Source: an uncultured Subdoligranulum sp.
GTDB lineage: Bacteria > Bacillota > Clostridia > Oscillospirales > Ruminococcaceae
Length of the DNA: 64,000 bases
Reading direction: 5' to 3'
NCBI GenBank assembly: GCA_904374465.1
Contig: CAJFFY010000013.1
Span: 1 to 64,000, forward strand
Shown: positions 58,276 through 64,000 of the stretch, in pieces
How the letters are laid out: every line of letters starts with the position of its first letter
How positions within the stretch are numbered: the stretch's first letter is position 1
Program-made: the position numbers and the translations under genes
Notes under the pieces: generated by a model
Seen by the model: the letters and a program-made list of their open reading frames with translations, nothing else
Told to the model about the DNA's origin: nothing
Database searches by the model: none

Positions 58276-60552
58276 TTATACGCAGGTAGCCAGGTCACTC
58301 TCCTGCAGGATGATTCGCCCGTCGGCGGCATCGGCGGTGTAGACGGTCCCGGCCCGGGCCGTCCCCGCCGCAATGCGGTCGGCCAGCGCCTGTTCCACAG
58401 CCCGGCTGACGGTGCGCCGCAATTCCCGTGCCCCGTAGGGCGGCACCTTCTCCCCTGCCAGCATGCGCGCCGCGGCCGTCGTGTGATGCAGCGTGTACCC
58501 CTGCCGGGCAGCCCGTTCCTCCAGCTCGCAGAGCAATCGGTCGGCAATGGCCGCCAGCTGCTGGGGACCCAGCGGTTCAAACAGTACCACCTCGTCCAGG
58601 CGCCCCATCAGTTCCGGACGGAAAAACTCCTTGGCTTCCTGAATGGCCTGCTTGCCCCGCCGGGCAGTCTCGCCTTCTGCGGCGCCGAAGCCCATGGGTG
58701 CGGTCTGCCCGCTGAGGCAGCGTGCCCCCAGGTTGGAGGTGAGCAGGATGATGGTGTTGGAGAAATCCGCCTTTCGCCCCTGGGAATCGGTCAGGCTGCC
58801 GTCCTCCAGGATCTGAAGCAGCAGATTCTGGATGTCCCCGTGGGCTTTTTCGATTTCGTCAAACAGAACCACACTGTAGGGGCGGCGGCGCACCGCTTCG
58901 GTGAGCTGACCACCCTCATCGTGTCCCACATAGCCCGGAGGGGCACCGATCAGCCGGGCCACTGTGTGCCGCTCCATATATTCCGACATGTCAAACCGCA
59001 GCAGGGCTTTTTCGCTGCCGAACCAGCACTTGGCCAGCGTGCGGGCCAGCTGGGTTTTGCCCACACCGGTGGGCCCCAGAAAGAGCATGGCACCGATGGG
59101 ACGTCCGCCTTCCCGCAAGCCGGTGCGGCTGCGCCGGATGGCTGCCGCCACCGCTGCTACCGCTTTGGGCTGACCGATGACTTCCGCAGCCAGACGACTT
59201 TCCAGGTTGGCCAGACGTTCCCGTTCGGCCTCCCCCACCCGTTCGGCCGGCACTCCGCTGGCCTTGCTGACCACCCGGGCAATATCGGCGGGCTTCAATG
59301 CGACCCTGCCTTCTCCCGTTTCGCCTCCTGAAATCCGCGCGGCGGCAGCGGCTTCGTCCAACAGGTCGATGGCCTTGTCCGGAAGATACCGTCCCGGCAG
59401 ATACCGCACGCTGAGTTCCACCGCCGCATGGATGGCCTCGGCGGGGATGGCCACTCCATGGTACCGCTCATAACGGGGCATCAGCCCCCGCAGGATGGTC
59501 TCGGCATCGGCAGGGTTGGGTTCTTCCACCATCACTTTGCCGAAGCGACGCTCCAACGCTGAGTCCTTCTGGATGGTCTTGCGGTATTCCTCCACGGTGG
59601 TGGCACCGATGAGTTGAATCTCGCCCCTGGCCAGCATCGGTTTCAGGATGCTGGCAGCATCGATGGCCCCTTCCGCCGCACCGGCGCCGGCGATGACGTG
59701 GATTTCGTCAATGAACAGGATGGTACTGCCGTCCCGGTACAGTTCTTCCAGCAGGTTTTTGAACCGCTCCTCAAAATCACCCCGATATTTGGTGCCCGCC
59801 ACCATGGACGCCATATCCAGCGCCAACACCCGCTTGTTGCGCAGCGCCGGTGTCACCTGCCCCGACGCAATGCGCTGGGCCAACGCCTCGGCCAGTGCAC
59901 TTTTGCCCACACCGGGCTCACCCAACAGACAGGGGTTGTTTTTCTGCCGCCGGCAAAGGATTTCAATCATCCGTTCCAGTTCGGTATCCCGGCAGAGCAC
60001 CGGGTCCAGACGCCCTTCCTGGGCCAGCCGGGTCAGGTCCCGGCCATACTTTTCGCTGGGTTTACCGCCACGGGTCGCGGCCATCCGCGGCTGGGCCGGC
60101 AGCACCATCTGCCCGGAAAGTTGCCGACATTCCCGCGCCGCCTGGGGTACTTCGATGCCCAAAGAGGCCAGCCACACGCTGGCCGTACAGGCCGAGTCCT
60201 CCAGCATGGCACACAGCAGGTGCTCGTTTTCCGCCTTGGCGGCGCTGGCCGCATGGGCGCCCAGCACGGCAAATTCCATGGCTTTGCGGGTTTCCGGTGC
60301 CAGATCGTTCTTGTGCAGGCTGCGCGGTTGGCCTGTGCAGCAGCGTGCCCGCACACACCCCCGCAATGCCGATTCGGTCACCCGTTTGCGGCGCAAAAAA
60401 TCCGCCGCAGGTCCCCGGGCTGTCTGCAGCATGGCCAGCAACAGATGGCCGGTGTCTGCGGCGGCACAGCCCTGTTGCCCGGCCAGTACCACCGCCGTGT
60501 GCAGCGTGCAGGCTGCCCCGTAGGAAAATCCTTTATAAAAATGAAACAGCAT
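58276..60552 (-). CDS. Clp family AAA+ unfoldase (ClpA/ClpC-like, short middle region)
   Basis: A 758-residue Hsp100 protein. Residues 1-145 form a divergent Clp N-domain; AAA module 1 has Walker A 'GEPGVGKSALAEAL' and 'ILFIDEIHVIAGAG'; module 2 has 'GPTGVGKTQLARTL' and 'YSVVLFDEIEKAH'. The link between them is only about 60 residues, so the coiled-coil M-domain of ClpB and the UVR insertion of ClpC are absent, as in ClpA. In module 2 'APMGFGAAEGE' fits the (L/I/V/M)-G-F loop that docks ClpP, so it is probably a ClpP partner, not a disaggregase. No clpP or ctsR is adjacent. GGGAGG precedes the ATG. Confidence 0.85.
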   Translation of the reverse strand: MLFHFYKGFSYGAACTLHTAVVLAGQQGCAAADTGHLLLAMLQTARGPAADFLRRKRVTESALRGCVRARCCTGQPRSLHKNDLAPETRKAMEFAVLGAHAASAAKAENEHLLCAMLEDSACTASVWLASLGIEVPQAARECRQLSGQMVLPAQPRMAATRGGKPSEKYGRDLTRLAQEGRLDPVLCRDTELERMIEILCRRQKNNPCLLGEPGVGKSALAEALAQRIASGQVTPALRNKRVLALDMASMVAGTKYRGDFEERFKNLLEELYRDGSTILFIDEIHVIAGAGAAEGAIDAASILKPMLARGEIQLIGATTVEEYRKTIQKDSALERRFGKVMVEEPNPADAETILRGLMPRYERYHGVAIPAEAIHAAVELSVRYLPGRYLPDKAIDLLDEAAAAARISGGETGEGRVALKPADIARVVSKASGVPAERVGEAERERLANLESRLAAEVIGQPKAVAAVAAAIRRSRTGLREGGRPIGAMLFLGPTGVGKTQLARTLAKCWFGSEKALLRFDMSEYMERHTVARLIGAPPGYVGHDEGGQLTEAVRRRPYSVVLFDEIEKAHGDIQNLLLQILEDGSLTDSQGRKADFSNTIILLTSNLGARCLSGQTAPMGFGAAEGETARRGKQAIQEAKEFFRPELMGRLDEVVLFEPLGPQQLAAIADRLLCELEERAARQGYTLHHTTAAARMLAGEKVPPYGARELRRTVSRAVEQALADRIAAGTARAGTVYTADAADGRIILQESDLATCV

Positions 60553-60633
60553 CCCAGTGCCTCCCGATTTGGTCTTATAGCAAGTATAGGCGTTTGCGGC
60601 GTAAATAATCCTCGAATCCAGGCCAATCCTGCC

Positions 60634-60662
60634 ATGACAAATGCAAGACAGTGTGCTATACT
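60634..60662 (+). promoter_or_regulatory. Promoter of the ABC exporter operon
   Basis: ATGACA (60634-60639), 17 bases, TATACT (60657-60662), 44 bases before the ATG. Confidence 0.65.
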
Positions 60663-60706
60663 AAAAAACGTGACACAAAAGATTGACAAACGAGGTGTGA
60701 TGTCCC

Positions 60707-62446
60707 ATGCACAAACTGTTGCGCTACCTGCGGGGCTATGAAAAACAAGCCTTGCTGGCGCCACTTTTCAAGATGCTGGAAGCCTGTTTCGAGTTGTTCG
60801 TCCCCCTTGTGGTGGCCAGCATCATCGACACCGGCATCAAAAACAGCGACGCCGTTTTCATCTGGCAGCGCTGCGGTTTGCTGGTATTGCTGGCCGTCAT
60901 CGGTTTGACCTGCAGCCTGACGGCCCAGTATTTTTCTGCCAGGGCGGCGCTGGGGTTCGGAACAGCCCTGCGTAAAGACCTGTTCCGCCACATCGACACC
61001 TTGAGCTACAGTGAGCTGGACGGCATCGGCACCCCCACGCTGGTCACCCGGATGACCAGCGATATCAACCAGGTGCAAAACGGCGTCAACCTGACGCTGC
61101 GTTTGCTGCTCCGGTCCCCGTTCATCGTGGTGGGTGCGCTGATCATGGCCTTTTCCATCAGTCCCCGCCTGACCTTCCTGTTCCTGGCCGCCACCGCCAT
61201 CATTTCGCTGATCATCTGGCTGATCATGCGCGCCACCGTGCCCATCTATCACCAGGCGCAGAACGGCCTGGACCGGGTCACCCTGCTGACCCGCGAGAAT
61301 TACGTGGGTGCTCGCGTGGTCCGTGCCTTTGCCCGCCAGGCCGATGAGCTGGCCGCCTTTGTGGAGACCAACGACCACCTGAAGGCGATCCAGATCAAGG
61401 CCGGACGGATTTCCGCCCTGATGAATCCGCTGACCTACCTGGTGGTCAACCTGACCGTCATTGCTCTGCTGCTGTTGGGTGGCCGGGAGGTCAACACCGG
61501 CCGTCTGACCCAGGGCGAGGTCATTGCCCTGATCAACTACATGAGCCAGATTCTGTTGAATCTGCTGCGGTTGGCCGACCTGGTCATCTCGGTAACCCGT
61601 GCCCTGGCCAGCGGCATGCGGGTGAACGAAATTCTGAATACCAAAACCTCCATGCCCGACCCGGCCTCCGGGGAGCTGGAGCCTGTGGACGGTGCCCCGG
61701 CAGTGGCCCTGGACCGGGTGAGTTTCACCTACCGCGGCGCCGGCGGTCCCAGCCTTTCCGAAGTTTCTTTCTCGGCCTTGCCGGGAGAAACCATCGGCGT
61801 GATCGGCGGCACCGGCAGCGGCAAGACCACCCTCATCGACCTGGTGGCCCGTTTCTACGACGCCACCGAGGGCAGCGTGCACTTGTTTGGACGGGACGTG
61901 AAACAGTACAGTTTTGCCCAGCTGCGCCGGCTGATCGGCATTGTACCCCAGCAGGCTATGCTGTTCACCGGCACCATCCGGGACAACATGCGCTGGGCCG
62001 CCCCCCACGCCACCGATGAGGAGATCTGGGCTGCCCTGGAGATTGCACAGGCCACCGACTTTGTGCGGAGCAAACCCGGCCAGCTGGACGAGCCGGTGGA
62101 AACCGCCGGGCGCAACTTCTCAGGCGGGCAGCGCCAGCGTCTGACCATTGCCCGTGCTCTGGTCCCCCGCCCCAGAATCCTGATTCTGGACGACAGTGCC
62201 TCCGCCCTGGACTTTGCCACCGATGCCGCCCTGCGCAAGGCACTGAAAGAGAAAACCCAGGGCATGACGGTGTTCATCGTCTCCCAGCGGGCTGCCAGCG
62301 TGCAGCGTGCCGACCACATTCTGGTGCTGGATGACGGCGCCCTGGTGGGTGATGCGCCCCACGCCCAGCTGTTGCGGCAGTGTGCCGTCTATAAGGAAAT
62401 CTGCCTGAGCCAGTTGAGCAAGGAGGAGGTGGCGAAAACGCTATGA
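60707..62446 (+). CDS. ABC exporter half-transporter A (heterodimeric type)
   Basis: A 579-residue fusion of six membrane helices (about 1-310) and an ATPase domain. Walker A 'GGTGSGKTTLIDLVARF', signature 'FSGGQRQRLTIARAL', Walker B 'ILILDDSASALD'. The catalytic Glu after Walker B is replaced by Asp, the mark of the degenerate-site half in heterodimers such as TM287/288 and BmrCD. The next gene overlaps its stop by four bases and supplies the other half. The substrate, often a drug or lipid, is unknown. Confidence 0.92.
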   Translation: MHKLLRYLRGYEKQALLAPLFKMLEACFELFVPLVVASIIDTGIKNSDAVFIWQRCGLLVLLAVIGLTCSLTAQYFSARAALGFGTALRKDLFRHIDTLSYSELDGIGTPTLVTRMTSDINQVQNGVNLTLRLLLRSPFIVVGALIMAFSISPRLTFLFLAATAIISLIIWLIMRATVPIYHQAQNGLDRVTLLTRENYVGARVVRAFARQADELAAFVETNDHLKAIQIKAGRISALMNPLTYLVVNLTVIALLLLGGREVNTGRLTQGEVIALINYMSQILLNLLRLADLVISVTRALASGMRVNEILNTKTSMPDPASGELEPVDGAPAVALDRVSFTYRGAGGPSLSEVSFSALPGETIGVIGGTGSGKTTLIDLVARFYDATEGSVHLFGRDVKQYSFAQLRRLIGIVPQQAMLFTGTIRDNMRWAAPHATDEEIWAALEIAQATDFVRSKPGQLDEPVETAGRNFSGGQRQRLTIARALVPRPRILILDDSASALDFATDAALRKALKEKTQGMTVFIVSQRAASVQRADHILVLDDGALVGDAPHAQLLRQCAVYKEICLSQLSKEEVAKTL

Positions 62447-64000
62447 GCAAACAAACCAAAAAAGCCAAGCTGAACCGTTCCACCATCCGCCGCGTGTTGT
62501 CGCTGATCCGTCCCTATGCAGGTTCGGTGGCGCTGACCCTTACCCTTGCCGTCATCACCGTCTTCACCACCCTGCTGGCACCGGTCATTTCCGGCAAAGC
62601 CGTGGACCTGATCCTGGGTCCCGGGCAGGTGGATTTTGCGGGTCTGGGCAAGCTGGCTCTGGCCATGGGTGCCACCATCGCCTGCACGGCGCTGGCCCAG
62701 TGGCTGATGAACGTGGTCAACAACCGGATCACCTTCCAGGTGGTGCGGGATATGCGTGTCAAAGCCTTTGAACAGCTGGAAATCCTGCCGCTGAAATACA
62801 TGGATGCCCACCGTCCCGGTGATGCCATCAGCCGCATCACCACCGATGTGGAGCAGTTCAGCGACGGCCTGTTGATGGGCTTTACCCAGTTGTTCACCGG
62901 TGTTTTGACCATCCTGGGAACCCTGGGCGTCATGATTTCCATCGACTGGCGTATTGCCCTGGTGGTGGTGGCCCTGACGCCGCTCTCCATCTTTGTGGCG
63001 CGCTTCATTGCCACCCACACCTATTCCATGTTCAAAGTGCAAAGCGAGACCCGCGCCGAGTTGACCAGCCTGGTGGAGGAACTGGTGGGCAACGAGCACC
63101 TGGTACGTGCTTTCGGCTACGAGAGCCGCGCCGAGGCCCGCTTTGACCGCATCAATCTGGATCTGCAAAAATGCGGGGTCCGGGCGGTCTTTTTCTCCTC
63201 CCTGACCAATCCCTGCACCCGATTTGTCAACGCCCTGGTCTATGCGGCGGTGGGGGTATTGGGCGCCTTTGCCGCCATTGCCGGCAGCCTGACGGTGGGC
63301 GAACTTTCGGTCTTTTTGAACTACGCCAACCAGTACACCAAACCCTTCAACGATATTTCCGACGTCATGACCGAACTGCAGAACGCACTGGCCTGCGCCC
63401 AACGGGTCTTCGATCTCATTGACGAAACGCCCATTGTCCCCGATGCCCCCCAGGCGGCGGTACTGCCCATGGGCGCCGGCAGCGTGGAATTCGAGCATGT
63501 GAAGTTCCGCTACGTGCCTGATGTGCCGCTGATTGAAGATATGAACCTGCGGGTCTGGCCCGGCCAGCGCATCGCCCTGGTGGGGCCCACCGGCTGCGGA
63601 AAAACCACCCTGGTAAACCTGCTTATGCGGTTCTATGAGATCAACGGCGGCTGCCTGAAGGTGGACGGTCATTCCATTGACACTGTCACCCGGGACAGCC
63701 TGCGGGCCAACCTGGGCATGGTGCTGCAGGAAACCTGGCTGAAAGCCGGAACCATCGCGGACAACATTGCCTACGGCAAGCCCGACGCCACCCGGGAAGA
63801 GATCATCGACGCGGCCAAACGGGCCCGCGCCCACAGCTTTATCTGCCGCCTGCCCAACGGATACGACACCGTGGTGGCCGAGGATGGCGGCAACATCAGT
63901 CAGGGGCAGCGGCAGCTGCTCTGCATCGCCCGGGTCATGCTGCGCCGCCCGCCCATCCTTATCCTGGATGAGGCCACTTCCAGCATCGACACCCGCACCG
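62443..64000 (+). CDS. ABC exporter half-transporter B (cut by the window end)
   Basis: The partner half-transporter; 519 codons are visible and the 3' end is outside the window. Six membrane helices are followed by an ATPase domain with Walker A 'GPTGCGKTTLVNLLMRF', signature 'NISQGQRQLLCIARVML', and Walker B 'ILILDEATSSIDTRT' with the catalytic Glu present. The signature is SQGQ rather than SGGQ. Together with the upstream gene, one of the two ATP sites would be canonical and one degenerate. Start ATG at 62443 with AAGGAGGAGG upstream. Confidence 0.92.
   Translation, partial: MSKQTKKAKLNRSTIRRVLSLIRPYAGSVALTLTLAVITVFTTLLAPVISGKAVDLILGPGQVDFAGLGKLALAMGATIACTALAQWLMNVVNNRITFQVVRDMRVKAFEQLEILPLKYMDAHRPGDAISRITTDVEQFSDGLLMGFTQLFTGVLTILGTLGVMISIDWRIALVVVALTPLSIFVARFIATHTYSMFKVQSETRAELTSLVEELVGNEHLVRAFGYESRAEARFDRINLDLQKCGVRAVFFSSLTNPCTRFVNALVYAAVGVLGAFAAIAGSLTVGELSVFLNYANQYTKPFNDISDVMTELQNALACAQRVFDLIDETPIVPDAPQAAVLPMGAGSVEFEHVKFRYVPDVPLIEDMNLRVWPGQRIALVGPTGCGKTTLVNLLMRFYEINGGCLKVDGHSIDTVTRDSLRANLGMVLQETWLKAGTIADNIAYGKPDATREEIIDAAKRARAHSFICRLPNGYDTVVAEDGGNISQGQRQLLCIARVMLRRPPILILDEATSSIDTRT

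Noticed and set aside
56121..58580. 819-codon open frame on the minus strand
   Set aside because: It is antisense to hydA and the flavoprotein, has no family motif and no ribosome site.
1..64000. CRISPR arrays, insertion sequences, prophage genes, rRNA operon
   Set aside because: No regularly spaced repeats, transposase, integrase or phage structural gene, and no rRNA sequence were seen in the window.

Overview
The window is a gene-dense, GC-rich (roughly 60 percent by eye) bacterial chromosome segment. It has Firmicutes-type signals throughout: AAGGAGG ribosome-binding sites, TTGACA/TATAAT promoters, U-tailed terminators and a T-box leader. Gene content (dcw cluster with mraZ and a PASTA-type PBP, FabK-based fatty acid synthesis, separate pyrB/pyrI, [FeFe] hydrogenase, acyl-ACP thioesterase) suggests a strictly anaerobic gut Clostridia of the Oscillospiraceae/Ruminococcaceae type (Faecalibacterium/Gemmiger/Subdoligranulum-like). 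The assignment is an inference from content; no rRNA gene is present to confirm it.

Layout. 1-10.8 kb (minus): dcw cell-wall/division operon mraZ-rsmH-ftsL-PBP-murF-mraY-ftsW-murG-ftsQ, without murD, murE or ftsZ. 11.1-12.2 kb (minus): rsmD and a coiled-coil protein. 12.3-20.6 kb (minus): type II fatty acid operon acpP-accD-accA-fabH-fabK-fabD-fabG-fabF-fabZ followed by a MarR regulator, with a promoter/operator in front of acpP. 20.7-22.3 kb (minus): tRNA-Gly, tandem terminators and pepT. 22.4-32.8 kb (plus): surface-glycan operon. It holds three UDP-L-FucNAc genes (fnlA/B/C = capE/F/G), a WbuB-like transferase, a GT2 + DUF2304 pair, an MBOAT + SGNH O-acylation pair, and two more acyltransferases. 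32.8-33.9 kb: PadR regulator plus membrane protein.

34-38.9 kb (minus): leucine operon leuA-leuC-leuD-leuB under a T-box; leuA carries an apparent frameshifting deletion. 38.9-40.9 kb (minus): PadR with two HAAS-domain proteins. 40.9-41.05 kb: a predicted small RNA with its own promoter, terminator and an anti-Shine-Dalgarno pyrimidine tract. 41.3-46.3 kb (minus): acyl-ACP thioesterase and potABCD polyamine importer. 46.4-49.2 kb (minus): GntR(YtrA)-controlled ABC exporter operon. 49.2-51.4 kb (minus): rarA and a lysophospholipase-like hydrolase. 51.5-54.5 kb (plus): nth, GntR/UTRA regulator, pyrB, pyrI. 54.6-58.2 kb (plus): an NADPH-type flavoprotein and [FeFe] hydrogenase. 58.3-60.6 kb (minus): Clp AAA+ unfoldase. 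60.7-64 kb (plus): heterodimeric ABC exporter, cut by the window end.

There is no CRISPR array, insertion sequence, prophage or rRNA operon that I can see. The most interesting items are the predicted sRNA, the leu leader (T-box plus a second hairpin that hides the leuA ribosome-binding site), the broken leuA, the hydrogenase/flavoprotein pair with an unusual NuoF-fragment fusion, the glycosyltransferase-DUF2304 pair and the multi-acyltransferase glycan operon.
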